A DNA stretch of 64,000 bases from Loktanella sp. PT4BL (GTDB lineage: Bacteria > Pseudomonadota > Alphaproteobacteria > Rhodobacterales > Rhodobacteraceae): assembly GCF_003201935.1 (NCBI RefSeq), contig NZ_QJJL01000004.1:111274-175273 (forward strand), given 5' to 3'. Both the position numbers and the translations under genes were made by a program. Below are positions 1-8,983 of the stretch, piece by piece. The notes below the pieces were generated by a model. The model saw only the letters and a list, made by a program, of their open reading frames with translations, did not search any database and had not been told where the DNA came from. Each line of letters begins with the position of its first letter. Position 1 is the first letter of the stretch.

Positions 1-905
1 TCGTTAAAAACCCCTTCAAACTCCCGCCATTCCCCCTTGCTCATCCCGGAGGTCTCTTGCGTGACCTCTTCACCCTTAAGCATACGGCGCACGCAGTCAA
101 TCGCCTTTGACGAGAGTGTGGCGCCGCCCATGCGGTAGTCCTCAAACGCGCCGTAGGCGGCGGGCACCCAGTCGGCGACGACTTTGCAGATTTCTTCCGC
201 ATAGACGCGGATTTCATATTGGGCGTGGCTGTCGGCGCGCAGGCGCAGGAAGTGGAAGAGGTTATGCAGGTCGACCTTCCAGTACCATTGCGTATAGATG
301 TTGGCAGGCAGGTTCATGCGGGCGAGTTCGCGGGCGAGGCCCTGTTGGCCGTCATCCGAGATCATCTCGGCGTAGTGGTCATAGCAGCGCGCGGCGTCGC
401 CTTTGAGGTATTCCAGCACGCGGGCGGCCTCTTCGCCGGTCAGCGCCTCGCCCCTGCCCTGATTGTTGATCACCGATTGCGCGGCGAGTTTGTCGGGCGC
501 GGGGATGTAGAATTCGCGGTCGAGGATCGAGTAGCGCGCGGAGTATTCGTTGACGTTGGCGGTCCGGTGCCGGATCCACTGGCGGGCGACAAAGACGGGC
601 AGTTTGACGTGCAGCTTGATCTCGCACATCTCGAAGGGGGTCGAGTGCCAGTGGCGCATCAGGTAGCGGATCAGCCCTTCGTCGTTCTGCACCGATTTGG
701 TACCCTTGCCGTAGGACACCCGCGCCGCCTGACAGATCGCGGCATCATCGCCCATATAGTCGATCACGCGGATGAACCCGTGGTCGAGCACGTCGTAGGC
801 TTTGTAAAGGTGCCCTTCCATGCCTTCGGACACGGCGCGCAATGTGGGTTTTGCATTGCTGCGGAGTGTGTCGATTTCGGCCTGTTGGTCTGGGGTGATG
901 GGCAT
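1..905 (-). CDS. thyX: Flavin-dependent thymidylate synthase ThyX (3' end cut by window)
   Basis: Makes dTMP from dUMP in the cytoplasm using FAD, NADPH and methylene-tetrahydrofolate. Reading from the ATG at 905 gives about 301 codons, open to the window edge. The diagnostic ThyX signature [15 protein letters not shown] lies near residue 110-125, and the C-terminal part ([19 protein letters not shown]) matches the family. Most roseobacter ThyX proteins are about 300 residues, so only a few residues should be missing. A long open frame on the opposite strand (219-929) is a shadow of this gene. No neighbour in the window is linked to thymidylate synthesis. Confidence 0.96.
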   Translation of the reverse strand, partial: MPITPDQQAEIDTLRSNAKPTLRAVSEGMEGHLYKAYDVLDHGFIRVIDYMGDDAAICQAARVSYGKGTKSVQNDEGLIRYLMRHWHSTPFEMCEIKLHVKLPVFVARQWIRHRTANVNEYSARYSILDREFYIPAPDKLAAQSVINNQGRGEALTGEEAARVLEYLKGDAARCYDHYAEMISDDGQQGLARELARMNLPANIYTQWYWKVDLHNLFHFLRLRADSHAQYEIRVYAEEICKVVADWVPAAYGAFEDYRMGGATLSSKAIDCVRRMLKGEEVTQETSGMSKGEWREFEGVFN

Positions 906-1119
906 GGCGTGTCTCCGGGCTGGCGGTGAGTCGGGATGATGTTGCGCCACTATAGAAAATGGCGGCCTGCGACAAAACCATATATAGTGGTTGGGTGAAC
1001 GATTATATCAACAGATGTGTGTTGACATGGCGGGGCGGGCCGAAGAGCTTGGCGTCATTGATGATGCGGGCGGCCTCGCAAAACAGGTTGACAGGTTGCG
1101 TGGATAGAGGACCAGCGTA

Positions 1120-2496
1120 TTGAATTTCAAGGTTTTCGCAGTGGTTTTCGCGCTGGCCGGTTCGGGCCTGGCAGCACAGCAGAGCGTGAATGTGCCGCTT
1201 GATCAGGCATCTTCCGTTGCCGCACAGGCCCTCGTCGCAGGAGATGCCGCATTGGCCCTGCAGATTGCAGAAGCCGTTCTGGTCCAGCGTCCCGATGACC
1301 GCACCGCCCTGATCGTTGTCGCGGCCGCAGCCCCGCGGCTGGGCGACGCCGCGCGCGGCCGTGCCGCAGGGGCGCGCGCCTTTGCCGTGTCCCAAAGCGA
1401 TGCCCAAAAATACGAGGCCGCCCGTCTGACCGCCTTGGCCGCTGCAAATGACCAGCGCTACACCCTTGCGACCTTCTGGTTGCGCCGCGCCCTGACGGTC
1501 GCGCCGAATGAGCAAGAGCGCAACCGCACCCTGAATGACGCCCGTGGCGTGACCCGTCTGAACCCGTGGTCCACAAACCTGTCGTTTTCGCTCGCGCCGT
1601 CAAACAACGTGAATGGCGGGGCCGAGGACGAAGCCTCGACCGCACCCGGCAACCCGACGGGCACATTGTCAGCCGATGCGCAGGCCATCGCGGGATGGCG
1701 CGCAGTCCTTACTTTCAACACCAGCTACCGGTTGCACCAATCGCGTGAGAGCCGCACGACCGTCGGCGCACAGTACCGCGCAACCCGCGTGCGCATTACC
1801 GACGACATCGACATCCCTGACGAGACTTTTACAACTGATTATTACGAGCTCTCCCTGCGCCATGAGCGCGTGTTGGAAAACGGGACACTCACCCTGCGTG
1901 CCGCGCGTGCACTTTACAGCTATCGCGACCTTGATGGTCCATCAGGTGCACAGGTTCTCAACGACGAACAATATGACATCTGGCGATTGGGCATCGACCG
2001 TCGGGTGCCGTTGAATGCGCAGACCGCGTTGTCGTTTTCAGTTGGTCGGGAATGGCAGGAATACCAGAATAGAGGCATTGGTGAGGTCAACCGTGTGACG
2101 CTTGGCACCGGCTTTGTGCACCAGCTTGCAAGCCGCGACCGGATCGGTGGCAACATCACAGTGGTCGATAGCAAAGGTGACAGCGTGAACTATACTTCGC
2201 AGGATCTGACACTGAGCGGCAATTATCGCTGGGCCGAACCCATGGGCCCGATCATTCTTGGCCTGGGTGGGGGATTCCGCTGGAGCGATTATCCTGACTA
2301 CAACCTGTTGTTTGCCGTGACAGGCGGGCGTCAGGACCGCACGGTGTTCGCCAATGCCGATATCGGATTTCCCGAGATATCCTATGCGGGCTTCACCCCC
2401 GGTTTGCGGATCGACGCAAGCCGCACGGACAGCAACGTCAGCCGTTTTGACCGCACATCATTTTCAGCGAGCCTGACGATTTCATCGCAGTTCTAG
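1120..2496 (+). CDS. Slam-like outer-membrane barrel protein (DUF560 type) with TPR-like N-terminus
   Basis: The 458-residue product begins with a signal peptide (MNFKVFAVVFALAGSGLAAQ). A helical TPR-like segment (about residues 25-135) follows, and then a beta-rich C-terminal barrel ending in Phe. The start of the barrel (NPWSTNLSFSLAPSNNVNGG) resembles the surface-lipoprotein assembly modifier (DUF560) family, which helps move lipoproteins to the cell surface. The start codon is TTG at 1120, supported by an AGAGG-type ribosome site about 8 bases upstream and by the signal peptide directly after it. No cargo lipoprotein gene sits beside it. The function is inferred from architecture only. 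Confidence 0.72.
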   Translation: MNFKVFAVVFALAGSGLAAQQSVNVPLDQASSVAAQALVAGDAALALQIAEAVLVQRPDDRTALIVVAAAAPRLGDAARGRAAGARAFAVSQSDAQKYEAARLTALAAANDQRYTLATFWLRRALTVAPNEQERNRTLNDARGVTRLNPWSTNLSFSLAPSNNVNGGAEDEASTAPGNPTGTLSADAQAIAGWRAVLTFNTSYRLHQSRESRTTVGAQYRATRVRITDDIDIPDETFTTDYYELSLRHERVLENGTLTLRAARALYSYRDLDGPSGAQVLNDEQYDIWRLGIDRRVPLNAQTALSFSVGREWQEYQNRGIGEVNRVTLGTGFVHQLASRDRIGGNITVVDSKGDSVNYTSQDLTLSGNYRWAEPMGPIILGLGGGFRWSDYPDYNLLFAVTGGRQDRTVFANADIGFPEISYAGFTPGLRIDASRTDSNVSRFDRTSFSASLTISSQF

Positions 2497-2855
2497 CATA
2501 TCTGGGAGGATGGTGCTGTGAGAGAGGATTGAACTCTACAATATGATAACAAAATCAAAGTATTAAGTATTTTTTTGTAACGGTGTAACGGCCGGAAAAA
2601 CGTTCTCAATGAGACTACTCTTGATCGTAATCGTATCAACTACCAGTACAAGAAACCCGCAGAGGTGATCCGGCGGGTCTGGCTGCTCTATTTGTATAGC
2701 CTAGTCAGTGGCGCCCCAGTACACGACAGCCGCCGCCGGCACGGGCGTAGAAAGCCTGACCCGCAGGACCTGTCAGTCCATTCAACATGCGAATCGTAGG
2801 CCACTAGAGATATGACTGTTAAGGTCTGCTGAACGAACTTGAGGAAAGAGCACCA
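2497..2855. other. Intergenic stretch between the Slam-like gene and the acetyltransferase
   Basis: This stretch is A+T-richer than its surroundings around 2540-2600. It contains a short inverted repeat near 2660-2685 (ACCCGC ... GCGGGT) that could act as a weak terminator. No convincing reading frame or RNA gene was found. A GAGGAAAG ribosome site for the next gene lies at its right end. Confidence 0.5.
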
Positions 2856-3467
2856 ATGCCCAGCACGCCCATGTTCACAGAAGCCGCTTGCCCGATCCCG
2901 CTCGCGCCGCCGCTTCGCCCCTTCCGGCGCGAGGATGCGGCGGTCGTCGCGCGGCTCAACAACGCAGCATCGGGCGGCATCCTCCTGCACCACTGGCATG
3001 AGAAGGCTGGCGCTGAGGGTGATCCGTGGGAAATCGGCCGCCTCCGCCAGATCGGCCGCATGGAAGACGGACAAACCATGGTCGTCGTGGATCGAGGCGA
3101 GGGCGTCGAGGCGGTATTGTTGGGGAACCCTATTGGGCAGGAGCCCATGGAACTCGCTGAGGCCGGCATCTACCTCCCCGTTCTTGAGCTTCAAAATCTC
3201 GTCCTCGGCAGCTGGTACCTCAACGACCTCGCCACTGTCGAGAGCGCCCGCCGCCAGGGCCTCGCCCGCCGACTGCTCGACACAGCCGAGGCCATCGCCC
3301 GCGCCGGCCGCCACGATCTGATCTGCTTAGTCGTCTCCGACGCCCACGCTCCAGCGCGCGCGCTCTACGCCGCATATGGCTACAACGAGATAGCCCGCCG
3401 CCCCATCCTTAAGGGTGGCTGGGACGGCCCGGGGAACGACTGGATCCTGCTAACGAAACCGCTTTAG
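2856..3467 (+). CDS. GNAT-family N-acetyltransferase
   Basis: The 203-residue cytoplasmic protein has a GNAT fold: N-terminal LRPFRREDAAVVARLNNAA, then the acetyl-CoA-binding motif A region (LNDLATVESARRQGLARRLL, about residues 123-142) and the motif B segment (HAPARALYAAYGYNEIARR). The ATG at 2856 is preceded by GAGGAAAG. The substrate cannot be told. It stands alone between two intergenic stretches, so no operon partner helps to assign it. Confidence 0.85.
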   Translation: MPSTPMFTEAACPIPLAPPLRPFRREDAAVVARLNNAASGGILLHHWHEKAGAEGDPWEIGRLRQIGRMEDGQTMVVVDRGEGVEAVLLGNPIGQEPMELAEAGIYLPVLELQNLVLGSWYLNDLATVESARRQGLARRLLDTAEAIARAGRHDLICLVVSDAHAPARALYAAYGYNEIARRPILKGGWDGPGNDWILLTKPL

Positions 3468-3639
3468 CCAAGGCACCTTTCCCCAAGTCACCGTCCCCTC
3501 GCAGAGCGGGACAGCGCCACCCTCACGCGCCTCATAGAACGGCTGCGGCAGCTCTCTCCGTGTCGCTATCAGCCGCGGCGACCGCTGCGAATGGCAGAAG
3601 TCGGCGCACCTCAGCCATTCGTGCGCCGTACAGTATCAG

Positions 3640-4509
3640 TCACTCTGGGCTCGAAGCCGCCATTCGCTGTGATGGGCACCGAGGTCCGCTCTGTGGGGCT
3701 TTCCACACTTCTAGTTCTGCTTGCCGAATGTCGGCTTCAGAACAGTCTCTTGGGTAGCGCCGAGTTACATCTGCGGATTTTTCTCGCCTTTGTTGTGTTT
3801 CCGCGGAGCACACTTTTTGAGGTCGAACGTAAAAGGAGAACTCACCGTCAGCGATCTGGCGTATGCGCTCACAACCATCTGCTTCGGCATTGAAGTACTG
3901 CCAAGCGTTTGTGGCGAACTTCCTTGGGTCGAAGCCATAAATGAGTGAAGAGATCAGATTGATCTTCGGAGGAAGACTAACTGGCGCGGCATCAATAAAC
4001 GCTTGGCGCCATCTTGGATCAATAATGTCGAGCTCCATCGCAGCGGCAACATATTCATGGTCCACAAAGGCAAGATCAGTTCCCTGACTGGATTGCTCCA
4101 ACAAGGCGTGGGCCATTTCGTGAGAGATCAACGCTTGGAATACGATCTTTGTCGGCAGGACGCTATAAGGACCGCCATCTTCAATCGCTTCACCAAGTGC
4201 TTGCGGATGAATAACGCGGATGATTTCATCACGGCAATCATAGGTGGCAAGACAGTCTCCAAATGCATGCTCAATTTTTTCGACAAGAACGATTTCAATC
4301 GGGCTAGACTGATGCAGCCCACATTCAAGCAGATGCGCCTTGGCTTCAGCCGCTAGGATACAGGCGAGTTCTGAGAACTCTGGCGTGGGTGAAAGTACCG
4401 AAAGCTGGTGGTCTTGACATAGAAGCGACTCAGCAGAAGCCGACAACGCGTATGTTCCGCCGCCACCAATGACTGCCAGAGCAGAGCAAAGTCTACCAAT
4501 GTTCCTCAT
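3640..4509 (-). CDS. Exported HExxH metallopeptidase-like hypothetical protein
   Basis: The 289-residue product has an N-terminal signal-like segment (MRNIGRLCSALAVIGGGGTY followed by ALSASAES) and a zinc-peptidase-type motif HEMAHALLE near residues 130-138. Cysteines in the N-terminal half (ELACIL, LLECGL, DCLATYDC) suggest an exported, disulfide-containing protein. It resembles uncharacterised exported alphaproteobacterial proteins with an HExxH motif, but no activity can be assigned. The last 30 or so residues are low in apparent conservation and are encoded by sequence resembling a repeated intergenic element (3645-3740), so the C-terminus may be an extension past a lost stop codon. Confidence 0.6.
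   Translation of the reverse strand: MRNIGRLCSALAVIGGGGTYALSASAESLLCQDHQLSVLSPTPEFSELACILAAEAKAHLLECGLHQSSPIEIVLVEKIEHAFGDCLATYDCRDEIIRVIHPQALGEAIEDGGPYSVLPTKIVFQALISHEMAHALLEQSSQGTDLAFVDHEYVAAAMELDIIDPRWRQAFIDAAPVSLPPKINLISSLIYGFDPRKFATNAWQYFNAEADGCERIRQIADGEFSFYVRPQKVCSAETQQRREKSADVTRRYPRDCSEADIRQAELEVWKAPQSGPRCPSQRMAASSPE
3645..3740. repeat. Diverged intergenic repeat, copy 1 (GCAGCGAA/GCGGACAT type)
   Basis: Contains CCATTCGCTG, GGTCCGC and GCCGAATGTCGGC. These word types recur in three other gene-free stretches of this window (about 4725-4930, 14930-15085 and 27815-27950). The copies are much diverged, so the boundaries are approximate. This copy overlaps the 3' end of the HExxH gene. 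Confidence 0.4.
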
Positions 4510-5202
4510 CCGATACCCTGTCAGACCAGCACTGTATTTTTTCCCAGTTGGCAGAATTAATAATGGAAGGCGACTGTGAAGACCGCCAAGATTAACCCAT
4601 AAGGGTTATAACTTACCACTCAGTTTATCTTAGCTTGGAACTAAAGAGGTGGAATTGACATTAGTCAGTTTAGCTTAAGGCTGCTCACGGCCCTTACCGG
4701 ACATTCACAGGCGATTGCGACGCTGCGGTGCAGCTTCCCCCAAAGCGGACATTGGCAATGGAATGCAGCATTTCGGCTGAGCCGATGTCTGCTGGGCGGG
4801 ACAAACCCGCCTTTTGCTTGTGCAGCCATTGCCGACGCAGCATTTCTTCGCATGTGCAGCGGCGGGCTTTTGGAAGCGAAGCAAGTTTCACCGAACCAGC
4901 CATTCAGAGCGACGAAACTAGGTACGACCAACCTTTCGCTGCATGATCGCTCAACAATCATGTCGTGGGACAAGCCGGACTTGTGCAAACGGGCCTATTG
5001 TTCATGCAGCATTTCCATGCATGTGTAACAATGAGCGTTCACAGGATAGAATTGAGCCGTGAGAGTTGCGATAATAGAACCGATCGCGAGAATAGCCGAC
5101 CTGATCGGTGCGCAGCAGTTACTCGCGCGGCACAAGGGCCGCCGCTCCCGTCCCGTTTCCAGAAACAATAGGTCTTGGCTTGCGCAGCCACAGCTTCATC
5201 GA
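4510..5202. other. Intergenic stretch with diverged repeat, copy 2
   Basis: This stretch of about 690 bases separates two minus-strand genes and has no convincing gene. Between about 4725 and 4990 it holds several pieces of the same repeat type as 3645-3740: AAAGCGGACATTGG, GCAGCATTTCGGC, TGTGCAGC and TTTCGCTGCATG. A further GCAGCATTT piece lies near 5005. Small open frames on both strands here are frame artefacts of the repeat. Confidence 0.5.
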
Positions 5203-6138
5203 TCACCTGCTCCAGTCGAACAAGGCCTTAGAAATCATCAGATCGAGATGCGCACCGCCGCCATTTTTGAACACAGTGATGGTATCGCGTGAGGGCCTGC
5301 CAATTTGTTTCTGGGTCAGATCATAGAGGTCACCCACCACATCCGATCTGGAAATCGTGCCCTCCCGCAGCGGGATCAGCAGCTCGCCGATATGATCAAG
5401 TGTGGTTTCAAAGCTGTCGACACATATTTGTGCGCGACCAAGCAATTCATCATCAGCTTCACGCATGTCAGACTTGAATGCCCCGATCAGGTCGACATGC
5501 GTGCCGGGCGCAACCCATTTCCCCAATAGGATCGGGTTTTGTGACATTGTCGCGGTCGAAATGATGTCGGCTTGCTTCACGCCAGCCTCCAGATCAGTAA
5601 TCGCCTCAACCTTTGCTTTTTGGCCGGCGTGCCGTAACGCCAGTGCGCGGCCTTTTTCAGGGGACCGCCCCCAAATCATGATGTGCGCCAAATCTGGGAA
5701 AAGCGTTGAATAAGCGTCGACCAGACTGTCCGCAACGACGCCCGCCCCGACAATCAAAAGGGTCTTGCTGTCAGGGCGGGCCAGCAAAGACGCGCCATAG
5801 ACAGAGTCTGATGCCGTTTTCCAATAGGTCACCAGACCACTGTCGACAACGGCAAGCGGTGCGCCCGTTTTGTCGTCGAAGATCAGCACTGCGCCCTGCA
5901 CGGACGGTCGTTGTACTTGGGCATTTTCAGGAAAAACGGTGAAGGATTTCACTCCGATTCCGAAATCATCAATCCACGCAGCACGGTTTACGAAGCTATC
6001 GCGATCACTGCTCAAGAATTGATCGCTGATTTTCGCAGGGCTCCGCTCGTGCCCGCGTGCGATCGCATCAACAGCATTTTTCCAACCAAAACCAGCTGGA
6101 AGAGACGTGGCATCAATGACCGGGATACTGGCAGTCAT
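5203..6138 (-). CDS. Ornithine cyclodeaminase / mu-crystallin family protein
   Basis: The 311-residue cytoplasmic NAD(P)-dependent enzyme belongs to the ornithine cyclodeaminase, mu-crystallin and alanine/ketimine reductase family. Family features are the conserved lysine segment (GVKSFTVFPEN), the Rossmann glycine motif (LLIVGAGVVADSLVDAY, about residues 127-143) and VDLIGAFKSDMREAD. It is the last gene of the nitrogen-scavenging operon, four bases after the RidA-like gene. Its substrate may be an amino acid, imino acid or ketimine released by the pathway. Ornithine cyclodeaminase activity is only one possibility. Confidence 0.85.
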   Translation of the reverse strand: MTASIPVIDATSLPAGFGWKNAVDAIARGHERSPAKISDQFLSSDRDSFVNRAAWIDDFGIGVKSFTVFPENAQVQRPSVQGAVLIFDDKTGAPLAVVDSGLVTYWKTASDSVYGASLLARPDSKTLLIVGAGVVADSLVDAYSTLFPDLAHIMIWGRSPEKGRALALRHAGQKAKVEAITDLEAGVKQADIISTATMSQNPILLGKWVAPGTHVDLIGAFKSDMREADDELLGRAQICVDSFETTLDHIGELLIPLREGTISRSDVVGDLYDLTQKQIGRPSRDTITVFKNGGGAHLDLMISKALFDWSR

Positions 6139-6142
6139 CCCA

Positions 6143-6496
6143 TTACTTCCGTGCGGCGGTCAGGATGATCTCAACTTTGTAGTCCGGTGTGGCAAGGCGT
6201 GCCTCGCCGCAGGCGCGGGTCGGTGCCTGGCCTTCTGGGACCCATGCGTCCCAAACTGCGTTCATTTCGTCGAAGTCAGCCATGTCTGCCAGCCATATCG
6301 TCGCCTGAAGCATATGCGACAGATCCGATCCGGCCTCGGCTAACAGTCTTTCGATCGAAGCAAGGCAATCGCGCGTCTGTTGTGCGACGCTCTCACCTGG
6401 GGTGCCAACCTGCCCAGCCAAGTAGATCGTATCGCCATGTGTGACGATCTGGGACATTCGCGCGTTGGTATGCGAACGGGATATAGGAGTTGTCAT
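6143..6496 (-). CDS. RidA-family enamine/imine deaminase-like protein
   Basis: The 117-residue protein is of RidA/YjgF size. RidA proteins hydrolyse reactive enamine or imine intermediates or act on related small nitrogen compounds. Family features include the core YLAGQVGTPGESVAQQTRDC and the conserved C-terminal arginine/proline/acid region (APTRACGEARLATPDYKVEI), where the arginine normally binds the carboxylate. It lies between the allophanate hydrolase and the cyclodeaminase-like gene, probably in the same transcript. In that setting it fits removal of an imine intermediate. Confidence 0.88.
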   Translation of the reverse strand: MTTPISRSHTNARMSQIVTHGDTIYLAGQVGTPGESVAQQTRDCLASIERLLAEAGSDLSHMLQATIWLADMADFDEMNAVWDAWVPEGQAPTRACGEARLATPDYKVEIILTAARK

Positions 6497-6556
6497 AGAA
6501 GTTACTTTCTGTTGCCTTAAGTTCGGGGAGGAAGATGAGCGGGTTGCTTGACCGCG

Positions 6557-8341
6557 CTATGCAGTCTTGGAAAGGTAGGCCTTCCAACCTCCATATTCTG
6601 TGATGTCCACGGCATTTCCTAATGCACGGCTCTCACAGATAAATCCGTTCACCTGTCGTCCGTCGGAAAGTATAATTGTCCCCAAGCCAAGCGGCGCAGG
6701 AATGAGTTTGAGGAAGCCACCCAGTGTGCTTTCAGGGAGCCGCCAGATTTCCACCTCAATACCGGCCCCGCCACTCTCGGGATCACGTACAAGTCCCGGC
6801 TTGGGTGGCGTTGTGTCGGCAAGCGCAAACAGCCTGTATTCCGACGAGGTTTGAACGGTTTCACGTAGAACACCATCCCGCTCTGTAAGCTGGCTGTTCA
6901 AAGGCATACCCGTCAAATGAGCGCCGACAACGGCGATGTCGATGTAGGACCCATCCGCTGCGTCCGGTGTGTCCTGATCTGCGATGGTAAGGCGGTCCCG
7001 CCCGGTTGCTCCAGACAAAAGTTGATGGATTTGGCCTCCGAGACGGGCAAGTGCTGCATCAGTGAAAGCCGGTGCGACGAGAGTGACACCTGCGGGCAAG
7101 CCGTCTGTGCGGAACCCCGCCGGAACAGCGATCGCTGCGTAGTCCAGCAGATTGACGCAGTTGGTGTAATAGCCAAGTTGCTTGTTGAGCTGGATTGGCT
7201 TAGCCTCCAGTTCCGCCAAGGAATAGAACGACGGCGTGGTTGGCACGCACATCACATCGATATCGTCCCAAACCACATCAAGCGCGACTTTCGCTTCGGC
7301 GGCTTTGTATATCGCATCGAACGTATCAACAGCGCTGTATTGCAAACCGTCCTCGATAATCTCCCGGGTGATTGGGTGCAGTGGATCAGGCGATGCATCA
7401 AGCCAAGGTGTCAGGGCATGGGTACGCTCAGCCACCCAAGCCGAGCCGTAGAGCATACGGGCCGTTGCGGCGAAGGGGTCAAAGTCAAACGGGACAAGAG
7501 TGTAGCCAGCTTTTGAAAGAGCTGCACAGGCGGCGGCGTAGTTATCCTCGGCCTGTGTGTCGCCAAAGAATTCAAGCGAAGCGGCGCTTGGCACACCAAT
7601 GCGAAGGCTGTCTTGTGGCAAACCTACGAGTGCGGCGTCACGTGCATATGGGTCTACCCCGTCAACACCTGAAATGATGCCCCGCACCATATCGGCATCC
7701 TTCGCGGTCAGCGCAAAAACCGACAGACAATCGTGACTTCTGTTGGCAGGGAATACGCCCGTGGTCGGAACCATGCCTTTGGTTGGCTTGACCCCGACGA
7801 TATTGTTGAACGCCGCCGGAACGCGACCTGATCCTGCGGTATCTGTGCCATAAGAAAAGCTAACCAGATGCGCCGCAACCGAGACGCCCGATCCAGAACT
7901 GGAGCCTCCCGAAATCATCTTTTCATCAAACACCGAATGGGGTGCGCCATAAGGTGATCGGACACCAACCAGCCCCGTAGCGAACTGATCTAAATTGGTC
8001 TTGCCAATCAGAACGGCCCCTTGATCGAGCACGCGTTGCACCGCCGTCGCAGTGCGTTCGGCTATGGGCTGTTCGCCTGCCATGCCCATCGTGGTCGGTA
8101 ATCCGGCCACATCGATATTGTCTTTCACTGCAAAGGGAACGCCGTGAAGTCGCCCGCGGTCTGCAGGATTGATGTCGTCCAATTCTGCCGCAAGCTCCAG
8201 AACATCAGCATGGTCTATCCGTTTGATAAAAACCGCTGGGTCGCTGTAGGCGTCACAACCAGCAAGAACCTGTTTCATTACATCAGTGACGGTTTCACCG
8301 CCTGCATAGCGTCGGGCGAGTTCGCAAAGGCGTAAATCCAT
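6557..8341 (-). CDS. atzF: Allophanate hydrolase
   Basis: Hydrolyses allophanate to ammonia and CO2, the last step of urea-amidolyase, biuret, cyanurate and guanidine routes. The 594-residue protein has an N-terminal amidase-signature domain: catalytic Lys73 (AVKDNID), a Ser147-149 run in GGSSSGSG and the nucleophile Ser171 in GTDTAGSGR. A C-terminal domain typical of AtzF (PLNSQLTERDG through the end) follows, so it is full length and not fused to urea carboxylase. The stop of the upstream DUF1989 gene is three bases before its start, which suggests translational coupling. It shows that the pathway encoded here runs through allophanate. Confidence 0.93.
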   Translation of the reverse strand: MDLRLCELARRYAGGETVTDVMKQVLAGCDAYSDPAVFIKRIDHADVLELAAELDDINPADRGRLHGVPFAVKDNIDVAGLPTTMGMAGEQPIAERTATAVQRVLDQGAVLIGKTNLDQFATGLVGVRSPYGAPHSVFDEKMISGGSSSGSGVSVAAHLVSFSYGTDTAGSGRVPAAFNNIVGVKPTKGMVPTTGVFPANRSHDCLSVFALTAKDADMVRGIISGVDGVDPYARDAALVGLPQDSLRIGVPSAASLEFFGDTQAEDNYAAACAALSKAGYTLVPFDFDPFAATARMLYGSAWVAERTHALTPWLDASPDPLHPITREIIEDGLQYSAVDTFDAIYKAAEAKVALDVVWDDIDVMCVPTTPSFYSLAELEAKPIQLNKQLGYYTNCVNLLDYAAIAVPAGFRTDGLPAGVTLVAPAFTDAALARLGGQIHQLLSGATGRDRLTIADQDTPDAADGSYIDIAVVGAHLTGMPLNSQLTERDGVLRETVQTSSEYRLFALADTTPPKPGLVRDPESGGAGIEVEIWRLPESTLGGFLKLIPAPLGLGTIILSDGRQVNGFICESRALGNAVDITEYGGWKAYLSKTA

Positions 8342-8344
8342 GGG

Positions 8345-8980
8345 TCAGTCTTCCTCAGGCGTCCAGATCAGTACGTTAACCGGCGTCGGGTTGAACCCGT
8401 TGCAGGGATTGTTGATCTGCGGGCAGTTGGAAATCAGGCAGATCACATCCATCTCTGCGCGCAGATCCAGCGAATTGCCGGGGGCAGACAGCCCGTCGGA
8501 AATGGCCAGCGCGCCCGTGGGCTCAATCGGGACATTCATGAAGAAGTTGACGTTGGCCACGATGTCACGTTTCTCCATGCCCCACTTGGCGGCCTCTGTG
8601 ACGAAGTTGTCGCGGCACGCGTGCAGATGGCGGACCTCATGGCCAAATCGGACCGTGTTGGCCTCACAAGAACACGCCCCGGCGGAGGTGTCGTGCGCTC
8701 CAACGGTATCATGTACAACCGTCATCATCGGGTTACCTTCATTGGACAGAAGCACTGAGCCTTCGGTGATATAGGGGGACTTTTGAGCAAGGACCGTATC
8801 TTGGGCCGAGTAACGTTCCGACGTATCGTCGGCTCTGTAAAACAGCGTATCAACGGCCTGTTGGCCTTCAAGATCGATGATGCGCATCATCTGACCTTTG
8901 CGAATGATCGCAGACCAGCCGACGTTAGCTGGGATGTGGTGGTTGTCCGCGTGATTGGGGGCGTCTAGCATCTGGGTCAC
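8345..8980 (-). CDS. DUF1989 protein, carboxyguanidine deiminase subunit type (urea-amidolyase-associated protein 2)
   Basis: The 211-residue protein belongs to the DUF1989 family, formerly called urea-carboxylase-associated protein 2. Paired DUF1989 proteins have been shown to form carboxyguanidine deiminase, which gives allophanate and ammonia. Visible family features are GQQAVDTLFYRADDTSERYS, the metal-ligand-like stretch CSCEANTVRFG and the end of the fold (SLDLRAEMDVICLISNCPQ). It is tightly packed between its partner DUF1989 gene and allophanate hydrolase, exactly where a supplier of allophanate would be expected. The product assignment is by family and context. Confidence 0.85.
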   Translation of the reverse strand: MTQMLDAPNHADNHHIPANVGWSAIIRKGQMMRIIDLEGQQAVDTLFYRADDTSERYSAQDTVLAQKSPYITEGSVLLSNEGNPMMTVVHDTVGAHDTSAGACSCEANTVRFGHEVRHLHACRDNFVTEAAKWGMEKRDIVANVNFFMNVPIEPTGALAISDGLSAPGNSLDLRAEMDVICLISNCPQINNPCNGFNPTPVNVLIWTPEED

Positions 8981-8983
8981 TCC

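Noticed and set aside
219..929. 236-codon open frame opposite thyX
   Set aside because: It mirrors the ThyX gene on the other strand and has no motif of its own.
4665..4988. 107-codon minus-strand frame in the repeat region
   Set aside because: Its sequence is made of the intergenic repeat, with no ribosome site or domain.
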